Shown: positions 34,000 to 44,192, counted from the stretch's first letter. The stretch is 64,000 nucleotides of DNA from Microvenator marinus (GCF_007993755.1 NZ_CP042467.1:3124001-3188000), one strand, 5' to 3'. The notes: a model not told the origin generated them from the letters alone. Translations and numbers: made by a program.

Positions 34000-36045
34000 A
34001 TGACGTCTGCGCACTCTGCTTCATCGAATCACGAGCATCACGAGCATCACAACGATAACAGCGATAACAAGCACCACGATCACCACGACCACCATGCGCA
34101 TATGGTCGCTGACTTTCGACGCCGTTTCTGGATTTCCATCATACTGTCGATCCCGGTCATCATCTTATCACCGATGATCCAGGAGTTTGCTGGCCTGCGC
34201 GAAACCATGCAGTTTGCCGGCGACGCCTACGTCTCGGCCGTGATCTCCTCAGTCATCTTTTTCTACGGTGGTTGGCCCTTCCTAAAAGGTCTAGTCAACG
34301 AGGTTTCAGAGCGCCTGCCCGGCATGATGACCCTCATCGCTGTGGCAATCACAACGGCCTACATCTACAGCATGGCCGTCGTTTTTGGTCTCCCAGGCAA
34401 CATGTTTTTCTGGGAGCTCGCCACGCTTATCGACATCATGCTCGTCGGCCACTGGATCGAAATGAGATCCGTCATGGGCGCTTCCAAAGCGCTCGACGAA
34501 CTCGCCAAATTAATGCCCTCAGTGGCTCACAAAATCTTTGAGGACGGCCGTATTGAAGATATACCGGTCGACGAACTCGCCCACGGTGACCGCCTTTTGG
34601 TCAGGCCCGGCGAAAAGATTCCCGCAGACGGTGTCATCCGGGAAGGCAACAGTACGGTTAACGAATCGATGCTTACCGGAGAGTCCAGTCCGGTCGAAAA
34701 GAGCGCTGGCGCCATGGTTATCGGCGGCTCCGTGAACGGCGAAGGCGCGATTCAGATCGAAGTCGAAAAAACCGGCGATGAGGGCTTCTTGTCTCAGGTT
34801 ATCGAGCTTGTGCGCCAGGCGCAGGCATCCAAGTCGAAAACCCAGGATCTGGCCAACCACGCGGCGCTGTGGCTGACGTTTATCGCACTGGGTGGCGGTG
34901 CGCTGACGCTATTTTTATGGCTCGTTTTCTCCGGCGAGTCTGTCTCATTCGCCATCGAGCGCATGGTCACCGTCATGGTAATCTCCTGCCCACACGCCCT
35001 GGGACTTGCAGTCCCACTGGTCGTCGCGGTTTCAACATCACTGGCCGCAAAAAACGGCCTGCTCATCCGAGATCGTGCGGCTTTTGAGCAGGCCAGAAAC
35101 ATCGACGTCATCCTCTTTGATAAAACCGGCACCCTGACCAAAGGTGAATTTGGTGTCCTCGACACGATTGTTTTTGAAGGTGCCGAAGCAGGACTCGATG
35201 AAGAAAAACTGTTGAATATCGCCGCCTCGCTCGAATCGCACTCCGAACACCCCATCGCCCAGGGAATCGTACGCGCAGCCCCCGGCGGACTTCCGGTCGA
35301 AGACTTCCAGGCGATCGTCGGAAAAGGCGCCGAGGCAATCGTCGACGGCCAAAATGTCAAAGCAGTGAGCCCCGGGTATCTGCGCGAAAACGGCTACACC
35401 GTCGATAATCCACGCGTCCAGCGCGCACTTGAGCGGGGCAACACGGTCATCTATATCATCATCAACGACACCCTTTCGGGCGCGATTTCTCTTGCCGATA
35501 TCATCCGTACCGAATCAAAGCGAGCCATCGCCAGATTCAAGGAAATGGGTATCCGCTGCATGATGATCACCGGCGACAATGCCGATGTGGCCAGGGCTGT
35601 TTCCGAAGAAATCGGTCTTGACGAGTATTTTGCCGAAGTCCTACCCCAGCAAAAGGCCGAAAAGGTCAAAGAAGTCCAGGCCCGCGGACTAATCGTCGCG
35701 ATGACCGGCGACGGCGTCAACGACGCCCCCGCACTCGCCCAGGCCGACGTCGGCATCGCCGTGGGCGCAGGTACCGACGTTGCCGTAGAAACCGCCGATA
35801 TCGTACTGGTAAGCAACAATCCCGAGGACGTCGCGGCGCTTATTGACCTGGCTAAAAACACCTACAAAAAGATGATCCAGAACCTCGCTTGGGCCACCGG
35901 CTACAACGCCTTTGCGATCCCACTGGCCGCCGGCGTCCTCTTTCCATGGGGCATCTTTTTAAGCCCCGCCGCAGGCGCCGTTTTGATGAGCCTGAGCACC
36001 ATCATCGTCGCCATCAACGCCCGCACGCTCAAGCTTGAGAGGTAA
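34000..36045 (+). CDS. copB: Copper-exporting P-type ATPase CopB
   Basis: 681 residues. His-rich N-terminus ([19 protein letters not shown]) instead of HMA domains, then eight membrane helices. The transmembrane metal motif is CPH (about residue 330, [14 protein letters not shown]), which marks the P1B-3/CopB group as against CPC of CopA. Also TGES in the actuator, DKTGT with the phosphorylated Asp near 373, SEHPIAQG, and [16 protein letters not shown]. It moves copper ions out of the cytosol using ATP. AAGGAG precedes the ATG. Codon use is strongly C-ending, unlike the gene before it. Confidence 0.93.
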   Translation: MTSAHSASSNHEHHEHHNDNSDNKHHDHHDHHAHMVADFRRRFWISIILSIPVIILSPMIQEFAGLRETMQFAGDAYVSAVISSVIFFYGGWPFLKGLVNEVSERLPGMMTLIAVAITTAYIYSMAVVFGLPGNMFFWELATLIDIMLVGHWIEMRSVMGASKALDELAKLMPSVAHKIFEDGRIEDIPVDELAHGDRLLVRPGEKIPADGVIREGNSTVNESMLTGESSPVEKSAGAMVIGGSVNGEGAIQIEVEKTGDEGFLSQVIELVRQAQASKSKTQDLANHAALWLTFIALGGGALTLFLWLVFSGESVSFAIERMVTVMVISCPHALGLAVPLVVAVSTSLAAKNGLLIRDRAAFEQARNIDVILFDKTGTLTKGEFGVLDTIVFEGAEAGLDEEKLLNIAASLESHSEHPIAQGIVRAAPGGLPVEDFQAIVGKGAEAIVDGQNVKAVSPGYLRENGYTVDNPRVQRALERGNTVIYIIINDTLSGAISLADIIRTESKRAIARFKEMGIRCMMITGDNADVARAVSEEIGLDEYFAEVLPQQKAEKVKEVQARGLIVAMTGDGVNDAPALAQADVGIAVGAGTDVAVETADIVLVSNNPEDVAALIDLAKNTYKKMIQNLAWATGYNAFAIPLAAGVLFPWGIFLSPAAGAVLMSLSTIIVAINARTLKLER

Positions 36046-36148
36046 AAGTCTGGATGAGACGCAGGGCCGTGTCGAACAGGGTGAGCTATATTGCCTACTC
36101 GCGCGGTTGCCCCATCGACCCGCCTCCCATCATCGGCATGCGGTTGGC

Positions 36149-36211
36149 TTGACCTTAGAGCATGCTCCAACCCTTATACGTTGTAGACACTGAATACGTT
36201 GTAGACACTGA
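36149..36211 (+). promoter_or_regulatory. MerR-type promoter and 18-base tandem repeat
   Basis: -35 TTGACC at 36149-36154 and -10 TATACG at 36175-36180 are 20 bases apart, the overlong spacer typical of MerR-family promoters. The spacer holds the perfect palindrome GAGCATGCTC (36158-36167) where a MerR dimer would sit. From 36176 to 36211 the 18-mer ATACGTTGTAGACACTGA occurs twice head to tail, covering the -10 box and the likely +1. It precedes merR by 18 bases, so merR, merTP and merA are probably one autoregulated unit. Confidence 0.7.
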
Positions 36212-36229
36212 GATTTGAGCGAGGAGCTT

Positions 36230-36646
36230 ATGCAATCGAATGTGATGAGGATTGGCGAGGTGGCCGAACGCTGCGAAGTATCCACCGACACGCTTCGCTA
36301 TTACGAGAAGCGCGGGTTGGTCGACGAGCCGCTGCGCTTCGAGTCGTCGGGTTATCGAGCCTACCCTCCGGAAATTATCGAGCGTGTCTTGTTCATCAAG
36401 CAGGCTCAGCAGTTGGGTTTTACTCTCGCTGAAATCGGCCGTCTGCTAAAGCTGCGCGCGGATTTGACGGCGTCATGTGGCGAGGTGCGCGAAGTCGCGC
36501 GACAGAAAATCGACGGTATCCGCGTCAAAATTACGTACCTCGAGCGAATGCTGGAAGGGATCGAGGAACTCGCGCGAATCTGTCCCGGAGACGTCCCAGC
36601 GAATATCTGTCCCATCGTCGCGATGCTGTCGTCCAACCAACCATGA
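36230..36646 (+). CDS. merR: Mercury-responsive regulator MerR
   Basis: 138 residues from the ATG at 36230; GAGGAG is only 3 bases before it, so GTG/ATG codons 12-15 bases later are alternatives. The N-terminal winged helix (RIGEVAERCEVSTDTLRYYEKRGLV) is MerR-type. The three Hg(II) ligands of MerR, C82/C117/C126 in Tn501, have counterparts at C83, C118 and C127 (ASCGEV, ARICPGDVPANICPI), the same spacing. This points to mercury rather than copper or zinc. The next gene, 19 bases on, is merTP, in line with this. Confidence 0.92.
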   Translation: MQSNVMRIGEVAERCEVSTDTLRYYEKRGLVDEPLRFESSGYRAYPPEIIERVLFIKQAQQLGFTLAEIGRLLKLRADLTASCGEVREVARQKIDGIRVKITYLERMLEGIEELARICPGDVPANICPIVAMLSSNQP

Positions 36647-36665
36647 GTCTGTCCGGAGAAATTTT

Positions 36666-37337
36666 ATGAGCAACACCAACCAACCGACCAACGATGACTC
36701 ATCGGAAAGGTGGGCCGTAGTGGGCTCGGTGATGGCTTCCATCGGGGCAGCGGTCTGCTGCCTGGGTCCTATGGTGCTGGTCTCGTTGGGAGTGACGGGC
36801 GCCTGGATCGGCTCTCTTTCGGCCTTGGAACCCTATAGGCCGATCTTGATGATCATTGCCGCGGGACTGCTGGGCTACGGGTTCTATCGGGTCTACGGAA
36901 AGTCCAAACGGCAACAGGCGTGCGGTGAAGATGACAGATGCAAGGTGCCCAAGGCCAACCGCATCAACAAGATCTCGTTGTGGATTGCCACGGCGTTCGT
37001 GGGGTTTTTCTTGACCTCGCCCTATCTACTGGGTCTCGACCTGAGCCAGGATTCGCTCCAACTGGCTGAAGTGGTCACCCCAAACACCGTCGAGGCCAGC
37101 TCCACGACCGAGAGCCGGCCTACCGAACAGGTAACGCTCGATGTCAGCGGCATGACCTGCGCGGGATGTACACACACGGTCGCCTCGGCGCTCGACAACC
37201 TCGACGGCGTTGAAAAGGCAACCGTCAGCTTCGAGCCGCCGCGCGCCCACGTTACCTACGATCCCGACAAGGTGACGCCAAGGCAGTTGACCGCGGCAAC
37301 CGAGAATGTGGGCTACCCGTCGACCGTGGCCAAATAG
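36666..37337 (+). CDS. merT: MerT-MerP fusion, mercuric ion uptake protein
   Basis: 223 residues from the ATG at 36666 (GGAG upstream). MerT part: first helix with the Cys pair C31-C32 (GAAVCCLGPMVLVSLGVTG), the cytosolic Cys pair C86/C92 with the same 6-residue spacing as in MerT, and a third helix at about 104-124. After a Thr/Glu linker, residues ~154-223 are an HMA domain with GMTCAGC (C165, C168), replacing the separate periplasmic MerP. It hands Hg(II) from the periplasm to MerA in the cytosol. merA follows after 65 bases. Confidence 0.9.
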   Translation: MSNTNQPTNDDSSERWAVVGSVMASIGAAVCCLGPMVLVSLGVTGAWIGSLSALEPYRPILMIIAAGLLGYGFYRVYGKSKRQQACGEDDRCKVPKANRINKISLWIATAFVGFFLTSPYLLGLDLSQDSLQLAEVVTPNTVEASSTTESRPTEQVTLDVSGMTCAGCTHTVASALDNLDGVEKATVSFEPPRAHVTYDPDKVTPRQLTAATENVGYPSTVAK

Positions 37338-37402
37338 GCGTCTCGTGCCGAGTCTGAAAATCTTCACCATATCATTTCAGCGATGACTACCGGAGAACAA
37401 TC

Positions 37403-38824
37403 ATGTCCGACCACCATTCAACGAACGACCCGACACACTTCCTCATCATTGGCGGCGGCTCCGCAGCCTTCGCAGCCGCCATCGAGGCGCATGGCCTGGG
37501 CGCCCGAGTGACGATCGTCAACGACGGACTGCCCATCGGCGGCACCTGCGTCAATGTGGGATGCGTGCCCTCGAAGTTTTTATTGCGCGCCGCCGAGGCC
37601 CATCACTTTCCCACGCACCACCGTTTTGCCGGCATCAAAGGCACGAGCAAGGTTAACTTCTCAGAGGTCATCGCCCAGAAGCGAGCGCTCGTTGAATCAC
37701 TTCGGCAGGCGAAATATATCGACGTCATCGACCCGCTCGACCGAGTACAATACCGCCAGGCCCGAGCGCGCTTTGTCGGCCCGAAAACCGTCGAGGTCGA
37801 CGGCGAGCACATCACTGCGGATCATATTCTCATCGCCACCGGCACCACACCTGCCGTCCCGCCCATCGACGGTTTGGACGCGGTCGATTACCTGACCAAC
37901 GAGACGGCTTTCGAACTCAATGAGCTTCCCGAGTCGATGGTAATCCTCGGCGGAAGTTACGTCGGGCTCGAGATTGCCCAGATCTTTTCGCGCTTCGGCA
38001 CCAGAGTCACAGTGCTTGAGGCGCAACCACAGATCCTTCCAGCCGAGGCCAACGATCTCAGCGAAGGTCTGGCGGCGTATTTTGGCGATGAGGGAATCGA
38101 AGTGGTGACCAATGCCCAAACAACACGCATACGGTCGGGCGACAACAAGGTGGTCCTCTCCGTCGACGTCAACGGCCAACCACGCGAGTTTTCCGCCGAG
38201 CGCCTCCTGGTCGCCACCGGCCGACGCCCAAACTCCGACGCCCTGGGCCTCGACAAAGCCGGCGTCGCCGTCGACACACACGGATTCATCACCGTCGACT
38301 CCGCGCTTAACACCACCGCTGAAAATATCTATGCGGCCGGCGACGTCATCGGCCACCCGATGTTCGTATATACCGATGCCTACGAAGGCAAACTCGCCGC
38401 CCGAAACGCGTTGTCCCCCCAGACCAGCAAGGTGAACTACCACCCACTTCCCTGGGTAGTGTTTACCGACCCACAAGTCGCCGGAGTCGGCTTCGACGAA
38501 CGCCAGGCCGCTGAAGAAGGCTTCGATCCGCAATCAACTGTACTACCGCTGACGGAGGTTCCGCGCGCGATCGCCGCCCGTGACACCCGCGGCTTCATCA
38601 AACTCATTCGCGATCGCCACACCGACCGTCTGCTCGGCGCCCGCATCCTCGCCCCCGAAGGAAGCGAACTCTTGATGGAAATCGCCGTCGCCCTCCGACA
38701 AGAGATGACCGTCGCCGAGTTGGCCGACATTCTCCATCCCTATCTAACGCTCTCGGAAGGCATCCGCCTGGCCGCGCTCAGCTTCGACAAAAAGCTCGAA
38801 GCATTGAGCTGCTGCGCTGGCTGA
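37403..38824 (+). CDS. merA: Mercuric reductase MerA
   Basis: 473 residues, the core flavoprotein without the N-terminal HMA domain. FAD motif IIGGGSAAFAAAIEAHGLGA, redox pair in GGTCVNVGCVPSKF (C50, C55), NADPH motif ILGGSYVGLEIAQIFSRFG, FAD motif IYAAGDVIGHPMFVYTDAYE, and the C-terminal vicinal pair in SCCAG, the last residues, that delivers Hg(II) to the active site. It reduces Hg(II) to volatile Hg(0). It closes the merR-merTP-merA unit; no merB was seen. Confidence 0.95.
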   Translation: MSDHHSTNDPTHFLIIGGGSAAFAAAIEAHGLGARVTIVNDGLPIGGTCVNVGCVPSKFLLRAAEAHHFPTHHRFAGIKGTSKVNFSEVIAQKRALVESLRQAKYIDVIDPLDRVQYRQARARFVGPKTVEVDGEHITADHILIATGTTPAVPPIDGLDAVDYLTNETAFELNELPESMVILGGSYVGLEIAQIFSRFGTRVTVLEAQPQILPAEANDLSEGLAAYFGDEGIEVVTNAQTTRIRSGDNKVVLSVDVNGQPREFSAERLLVATGRRPNSDALGLDKAGVAVDTHGFITVDSALNTTAENIYAAGDVIGHPMFVYTDAYEGKLAARNALSPQTSKVNYHPLPWVVFTDPQVAGVGFDERQAAEEGFDPQSTVLPLTEVPRAIAARDTRGFIKLIRDRHTDRLLGARILAPEGSELLMEIAVALRQEMTVAELADILHPYLTLSEGIRLAALSFDKKLEALSCCAG

Positions 38825-39110
38825 GACCCCGGACATGCCTTTTGTTCATCAAATAACCCGACCAAAAAAACACTCAAACCTCTCAAAAAAGCCAAAACAA
38901 CCTTCCGAGCTGCCCGGCAACCCTCCCAGAATTTGCAACAGTCGCCCGAGGCGACAGGCACCCTTGCCGACACCTCCACCAACCTTGCCGGGCTGCCCGG
39001 AAGGTTTCCCAGAGATGTCAGCACCCTTGCCGGGCTGCCCGGAAGGCTTCCCGCAAATCCAAACATCCTTGATCCGCTTATTCTACGCGGGTTTGCGCGC
39101 TTCTTGCCGA
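38825..39110. repeat. Intergenic region with tandem palindromic repeat
   Basis: Between the convergent merA and copA genes. A 22-base unit beginning CCTTGCCGGGCTGCCC occurs at 38983-39004 and again at 39025-39046, with weaker relatives (GAGCTGCCCGGCAACC near 38908, CACCCTTGCCGACACC near 38959). The unit contains the palindrome CCGGGCTGCCCGG, able to form a hairpin on both strands, and could serve as a two-way terminator although no T-tract follows. No coding sequence is supported here. Confidence 0.6.
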
Positions 39111-41597
39111 TTACGCAGCCTTCGCCAAGTTGGACGACGGAGTTGCTTCCACCGGTGACTGAAATCCACGCAATCGAAGCGCGTTGCCAAGTACAAAGAT
39201 ACTCGAAAGAGCCATCGCGCCGGCCGCGAAGATTGGCGACAAGAGGATTTCCCAGGTCGGATAAAGCACGCCGGCCGCGACCGGAATCAGGGCTGCGTTG
39301 TAGGCAAAGGCCCAGAACAGATTCTGGTGGATGTTGCCGATCGTCGCGCGCGACAACGCAATCGCGGTCGGCACTCCCATCAAACTTCCGGACATCAAGA
39401 CCACATCGGCCGCCTCAATAGCAATATCCGTCCCCGTTCCAACCGCCAGACCCACATCCGCTTCAGCCAGCGCGGGTGCGTCGTTGATACCGTCACCGAC
39501 AAAGGCGAGTTGTCCATACCGAGCTTTTAGTTCGCGAACCGCGTCCACCTTGTCGGCCGGCAAAACCTCGGCGATTACTTCGTCGATGCCAAGCTGGCGA
39601 GCGATGGCTTCTGCGGTGCGGCGGTTGTCGCCGGTGATCATCACGACTTTCAGTCCAAGATTGTGAAGCGCAGCGATCGCAGCCGGCGTCGTTTCTTTAA
39701 TCGGATCGGCGACCGCAACGATCGCCGCCAACTTGCCACCAATCGCAGCATAAAGCGGCGTTTTCCCTTCATTCCCAAGACGCTCGGCGCTTGCCGCGAA
39801 AACCTCCACATCGAGGCCAAGTTCGCGCATGTAGCGGTCCGCTCCGATCTCAACCAGCTCACCGTTGACGTGCGCTTTTACGCCGAAGCCCGTGATCGAA
39901 TCGAAGTCCGTGATGTCGGGAACCGAAATGACCTCGTTTTCGGCGGCCTCGACGATGGCGCGCGCGATGGGGTGCTCAGACTTTGCTTCCACCGCAGCGA
40001 TCAGGGCCAGCACGTTTTTGCGCTCGAAACCTTCGGTGATTACGAGGTCGGTCAACGTCGGGCGGCCCTCGGTCAGGGTTCCAGTCTTATCCACCGCCAC
40101 AACCTTTGCATCCTTCAGCGATTGCAGTGCCTCGCCCTTCCGAAAAAGCACGCCAAGCTCTGCACCGCGCCCGGTCCCGACCATAATCGAGGTCGGCGTC
40201 GCCAGACCCATCGCGCACGGACAGGCAATAATCAAAACAGCCACGGCATTCACAAGCGCAAACGTCAGAACCGGATCCGGACCGACGGCCAGCCAGACCA
40301 AAAACGTCAATGCCGCAACGCCCATCACAACCGGCACGAAACGCATCGTCACCTTGTCGACCAGCGCCTGGATCGGCAGCTTCGAGCCCTGCGCTTGTTC
40401 AACCATGCGGATAATCTGCGAGAGCACCGTTGCACCACCCACCGCCGTCGCGCGAAAAGACAGTGCACCTTTTTGATTAACCGTGCCCCCGACCAACTTA
40501 CTGTCCACCGTCTTTGAAACCGGAACCGGCTCGCCCGTAATCATGGATTCATCGACATAACTCTTGCCGCTTACAACATCCCCATCGACCGGAATCCGCT
40601 CACCTGGCCGAACCAGAATGACGTCACCCGCCACAACCTCCGCGATTGGAATTTCCAACTCTTTACCATCACGCTGAACCCGCGCGGTTTTTGCCTGCAA
40701 TCCAACCAGTCGCTGAATCGCCTCCGAAGTGCGGCCTTTGGCGCGAGCCTCCAGAAAACGCCCCAGCAAAATCAGTGTGACAATTACAGCAGCCGCCTCG
40801 TAATAAACGTTGACGGTGCCCGGCGGCAGCAAACTCGGCACGAACGTCGCCACCAGCGAATACGCGTAGGCGGCAAGCGTACCCACCGCGACCAGCGAGT
40901 TCATATCGGGAACAAGGCGAAACAGCGCTGGAATACCTTGTCGGTAAAAACGAAGCCCCGGCATCACCAGCACCAGCGTCGTCAACACAAACTGGATGTA
41001 CCAATTCCATTGCATGCCAATCGTGCGCATGATCAAGTCATGCACGCCCGGAATGAGGTGTGAACCCATTTCCAACGCGAAAACAGGCAGCGTGAGAACG
41101 GCTGCAATCGTCAGGTCGCGCTTGAGTTGCGTGCGTTCGGCGTCCTTGCGCTCATTCGCGGCTTCATCGTCGACGGCCGCCCCCATGTCGATCGGCCGTG
41201 CGGTATAACCGGCCTTCGCGATTGCCGCGACCAGAGCGTCGGAATCGGCGAATCCACGTACATGAGCGCGCTCGGTTGCAAGGTTTACCGTGGCTTCGAC
41301 AACTCCCGGAACCTCCTTCAACGCACGCTCGACCTGACCCACGCACGATGCGCACGTCATCCCCTCGACCGAAAGATCGATAGTAGCAGCAGGCACGCTA
41401 TAACCGGCGGCCTGGATTGTTTTGATAAGCGTCTGGCGGTCAACGGAGCTGCTCATCGTGATATCGGCCCGCTCGGTCGCCAGGTTGACGACGACTGAAT
41501 CAACGCCTTCGACCTTGCTGAGAGCCTTTTCGACCTGACCCACGCACGACGCACACGTCATTCCATCAATCCGTAATGTTTCTGTTTTCGTACTCAT
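39111..41597 (-). CDS. copA: Copper-exporting P-type ATPase CopA
   Basis: 828 residues. Two N-terminal HMA domains with GMTCASC (about 13-18 and 79-84), then eight membrane helices with the CPC motif near 458 ([13 protein letters not shown]), TGEP in the actuator, DKTGTL with the phosphorylated Asp near 502, SEHPIARAI, and [16 protein letters not shown]. The N(x)6YN and MxxSS residues for Cu(I) are seen as [12 protein letters not shown] and GAMALSSI. It exports Cu(I). The CorE-like sigma gene lies 155 bases upstream on the same strand, with a terminator between, so copA has its own promoter; TATAAT at 41618-41623 (- strand) may be its -10. Confidence 0.95.
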   Translation of the reverse strand: MSTKTETLRIDGMTCASCVGQVEKALSKVEGVDSVVVNLATERADITMSSSVDRQTLIKTIQAAGYSVPAATIDLSVEGMTCASCVGQVERALKEVPGVVEATVNLATERAHVRGFADSDALVAAIAKAGYTARPIDMGAAVDDEAANERKDAERTQLKRDLTIAAVLTLPVFALEMGSHLIPGVHDLIMRTIGMQWNWYIQFVLTTLVLVMPGLRFYRQGIPALFRLVPDMNSLVAVGTLAAYAYSLVATFVPSLLPPGTVNVYYEAAAVIVTLILLGRFLEARAKGRTSEAIQRLVGLQAKTARVQRDGKELEIPIAEVVAGDVILVRPGERIPVDGDVVSGKSYVDESMITGEPVPVSKTVDSKLVGGTVNQKGALSFRATAVGGATVLSQIIRMVEQAQGSKLPIQALVDKVTMRFVPVVMGVAALTFLVWLAVGPDPVLTFALVNAVAVLIIACPCAMGLATPTSIMVGTGRGAELGVLFRKGEALQSLKDAKVVAVDKTGTLTEGRPTLTDLVITEGFERKNVLALIAAVEAKSEHPIARAIVEAAENEVISVPDITDFDSITGFGVKAHVNGELVEIGADRYMRELGLDVEVFAASAERLGNEGKTPLYAAIGGKLAAIVAVADPIKETTPAAIAALHNLGLKVVMITGDNRRTAEAIARQLGIDEVIAEVLPADKVDAVRELKARYGQLAFVGDGINDAPALAEADVGLAVGTGTDIAIEAADVVLMSGSLMGVPTAIALSRATIGNIHQNLFWAFAYNAALIPVAAGVLYPTWEILLSPIFAAGAMALSSIFVLGNALRLRGFQSPVEATPSSNLAKAA

Positions 41598-41694
41598 CTA
41601 TGCCCTCATTGAGGTAAATTATATCGTTAGCTTCGGCAATCGTCTCACTCATACAGACGGACGTGCCACGCCGCGGTTACACCGGAGCGCAAAA

Positions 41695-41728
41695 GATACC
41701 CGCGATCACCGAAGTGACCGCGGGTATC
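41695..41728 (-). terminator. Terminator hairpin after the CorE-like sigma gene
   Basis: GATACCCGCG (41695-41704) pairs with CGCGGGTATC (41719-41728), and inside it TCAC with GTGA around CGAA, giving a nearly continuous 14-pair stem. On the - strand TCTTTTGC follows, a short T-tract. It lies 24 bases after the sigma-factor stop and before copA. Confidence 0.65.
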
Positions 41729-41752
41729 CATTAAAATATTATTGGTTTCTGG

Positions 41753-42298
41753 CTACGCCTGGCAGGTACAATCAACACATCCGCGCGCGGCACATTCACC
41801 GCACGTTTCTACAAGTTGTTCCTTGAGCTTTTGACGCGCACGATGGCGACGCACCTTCAGATTATTAGCTGTAATACCCAGCTCCGCAGCAACCTGCTTA
41901 GGATCCGCCTCGCCCAACTCCACCGACTCGATCATCTCCCGATACTCGTCTTTGAGCCCCGGAATCATCTCTCGAAAGCACGCACAGACGGTGGCCTTCT
42001 CCTCCGATGCATCAAAATTCGGCGCCTCAAGGGCGTACTTATCCAGGTATTTCTCCTCGGTCTGCTGACGCCGATACCGATCGATGATAGCGTTGCGCAC
42101 AAGCTGGTAAAACCACGAAACCAGCTTCTCTTCATCGTCGAGTTGCGACAGCGAACCCATCGCCTTGAGCAGACTATCATGCAGGATATCTTCGGCCGCC
42201 TGCGGGTCAGAAACCTTCGAGCGAATAAAGCCCAACAACTTGTCACGATGCGCTAGCAGTGTTGCATCGACTGTTTCGGTAGAGCCTACGTTTGACAT
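41753..42298 (-). CDS. CorE-like metal-sensing ECF sigma factor (ECF44 type)
   Basis: 181 residues. Region 2 (LLGFIRSKVSDPQAAEDILHD, LVSWFYQLVRNAIIDRYRR) and region 4 (EADPKQVAAELGITANNLKVRRHRARQKLK) are clear. Two features mark the CorE group of Myxococcus xanthus: a CxC motif between the sigma domains (C105, C107) and a C-terminal Cys-rich domain with C166, C169, C174, C177 and C179 (CGECAARGCVDCTC). In that group metal binding to these Cys switches the factor on or off without an anti-sigma factor. It lies between copZ and copA, so copper control of this island is inferred; the metal itself is not shown by sequence. Confidence 0.88.
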   Translation of the reverse strand: MSNVGSTETVDATLLAHRDKLLGFIRSKVSDPQAAEDILHDSLLKAMGSLSQLDDEEKLVSWFYQLVRNAIIDRYRRQQTEEKYLDKYALEAPNFDASEEKATVCACFREMIPGLKDEYREMIESVELGEADPKQVAAELGITANNLKVRRHRARQKLKEQLVETCGECAARGCVDCTCQA

Positions 42299-42345
42299 TC
42301 TACTTCCCTAAATCGCATTACCTTTTCAAAAATATCGCCCGCTAT

Positions 42346-42600
42346 TCACTTACAACAACAGCCCGTGCGCGGCTTTTCTGCCTGCGGCTCGACCACCTCG
42401 TAGCCGGCACGACGCACGGCCTCCTCAAGCGCGGCCACATTCACGACCTCCGACAAGAAGTCGACCGTGACCTGTTTTTTCTCAAGATCAACCAAAGCTC
42501 GCTGGACACCCTCGACCGCATTAAGCGCCTCCTCGACATGTTTTACGCAATTCTTGCAGGTCATTCCTTCGACATTCAGCGTTTTCGTAGATTCATTCAT
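42346..42600 (-). CDS. copZ: Copper chaperone CopZ-like HMA protein
   Basis: 84 residues: one HMA domain with GMTCKNC (Cys15 and Cys18 region) and the GYEVVEP end, plus an unusual C-terminal GCCCK triple-Cys tail that may bind more metal. AAGGAG 6 bases before the ATG sets the start. It carries Cu(I) to CopA in the cytosol. The sigma-factor gene follows after 47 bases and is probably cotranscribed. The 160 bases upstream, before the APC gene end, hold the promoter. Confidence 0.9.
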   Translation of the reverse strand: MNESTKTLNVEGMTCKNCVKHVEEALNAVEGVQRALVDLEKKQVTVDFLSEVVNVAALEEAVRRAGYEVVEPQAEKPRTGCCCK

Positions 42601-42760
42601 GTGGTTCTCCTTACGTAGTGGTGGCGAAATAACGCCCTATTCGATTTCACCGCCACTCCCCAAAAGAGTGTGCCGGCGTGCCTTTCACAAACATAGACGG
42701 CTGTGACATTTAACGGTTACAGTTTGGAACAAAGTATTTTCGTTCGAGCACTCACTCCTC

Positions 42761-44080
42761 TTAATCCTGCTCGGCTTTGGTCCGGAGTCTTTGCAGATAA
42801 AACCGTTCGAGCGCGATGACGATACCGACCGACACCAGGCCGATCACGACGATCAGCGGATCGGAAGAGCCTTTTACGGCCAAGAATGCACCCAGAACGA
42901 TGATATCGAGAGCAATCGCCGTGCCCAAAATTACACGATTGGCACCCACATCCTTGTGCAGGTGCCGCAGAACACCCCAGTGGATGGTGATGTCCATGAG
43001 CAAATAGAAAATCGCACCCAACGACGCGATGCGCGACAGGTCAAACACTGCCGCGAAGACAGCGGCAATGACCACGGTATAGACCAGCGTGTGCTGCTGA
43101 ATGTTGCCGGGCATCCCAAAATGACTGTGCGGAATCAGCTTCATCTCGGTGAGCATCGCGAGCATGCGCGACACTGCGAAAACGCTTGCCAGAAGGCCCG
43201 AGGCCGTGGCGATCATCGCAATACCGATCGTGAACCACATTCCGTATTTACCCATGGCGGGCCGAGCAGCCTGGGCGAGCGCGTAGTCTTTTGCCGCAAT
43301 GAGTTGGTCGAGTGTCAGACTCGTCGCCACAGCAAAGCAGACGGCCAGGTACACGACCAGGCAGATCACCAACGAGATAATAATAGCGCGGCCGACGTTT
43401 TTCTTCGGCTCCGTAACCTCGTCTCCCGCGTTGGTAATGGTCGTGAACCCTTTGAACGCGAGGATTGCCAGAGCAACACCGCCGACAAAGCTTCCGAGCG
43501 AAGGCCCACCGCTTGGCGGCACGATACTTGTCTCCAGGCTGAGTCCAGAGACAACCAGAGCAATCGCTGCGAACACCAAAAGTCCGCCAATCTTGAGGAC
43601 TGCGCTGATGTTTGACACGGTCGCGATGGCCTTATTGCCGGCAAGGTTCACGATGAACGCAAACACGATAAGCCCGACAGCGAGCACCGGAACCCAAGCA
43701 CCCGCTGGATCAGATGGAAAGAGTCGGAGGGTGTACGTGCCAAAGGTTCGCGCCACCAGGCTCTCGTTGATGATCATTGAGAGCGTCATGAGCAGCGCAG
43801 CGGCCCCGGTCACCGTCGTCTTTCCGTAAGCTTTCTGGAGGATCATGGCGATACCACCCGCCGACGGATAGGCGTTGGAGACCTTGATATAGCTGTACGC
43901 ACTGAACCCACTGATGATCGCCGCGACGATGAACGCGATGGGAAACAGTCCGCCAGCAAGCTCGGCAACCTGTCCCGTCAACGCGAAGATACCAGCGCCA
44001 ATCATCACGCCGGTACCCATGGCGACCGTGCCCAACAGGCTGAGACTACCCTTTTTGTATTGCGCGGAACGATCGCTCAT
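42761..44080 (-). CDS. APC-family amino acid/amine permease
   Basis: 439 residues with about twelve membrane helices. The first helix holds the APC substrate loop GTVAMGTGVMIGAGIFALTG and helix 6-7 the conserved ALAILAFKGFTTITNAGDEVTEPKKNVGRAI. Substrate cannot be read from sequence; amino acids or amines are usual. Its place inside a metal island, between the ABC1 kinase and copZ, is unusual; a role in supplying or exporting a thiol or metal-chelating amino acid would be speculation. Confidence 0.85.
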   Translation of the reverse strand: MSDRSAQYKKGSLSLLGTVAMGTGVMIGAGIFALTGQVAELAGGLFPIAFIVAAIISGFSAYSYIKVSNAYPSAGGIAMILQKAYGKTTVTGAAALLMTLSMIINESLVARTFGTYTLRLFPSDPAGAWVPVLAVGLIVFAFIVNLAGNKAIATVSNISAVLKIGGLLVFAAIALVVSGLSLETSIVPPSGGPSLGSFVGGVALAILAFKGFTTITNAGDEVTEPKKNVGRAIIISLVICLVVYLAVCFAVATSLTLDQLIAAKDYALAQAARPAMGKYGMWFTIGIAMIATASGLLASVFAVSRMLAMLTEMKLIPHSHFGMPGNIQQHTLVYTVVIAAVFAAVFDLSRIASLGAIFYLLMDITIHWGVLRHLHKDVGANRVILGTAIALDIIVLGAFLAVKGSSDPLIVVIGLVSVGIVIALERFYLQRLRTKAEQD

Positions 44081-44192
44081 CTATTTGGCCCTTCGTAGCT
44101 GTGTTTGTAATTTTGTGTGAATTGCGCCTGATTTGAAAATAGGATCACCAATCCAAAGACACAGCGAGTGCGAGAAAACCTGAACGAAAGAC

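Noticed and set aside
36230-36646. CueR/copper identity for the MerR-family gene
   Set aside because: Three Cys at 83, 118 and 127 follow the mercury MerR spacing and the next genes are merTP and merA.
37697-38533. - strand open frame of 278 codons within merA
   Set aside because: Antisense to a mercuric reductase with all catalytic motifs.
38740-39066. - strand frame over the merA-copA spacer with repeated PGSPAR motifs
   Set aside because: The repeated peptide only reflects the tandem palindromes; it overlaps the merA end and has no ribosome site.
42791-43615. + strand open frame inside the APC permease region
   Set aside because: Asp/His/Arg/Gln-rich antisense product; the permease helices on the - strand are unambiguous.
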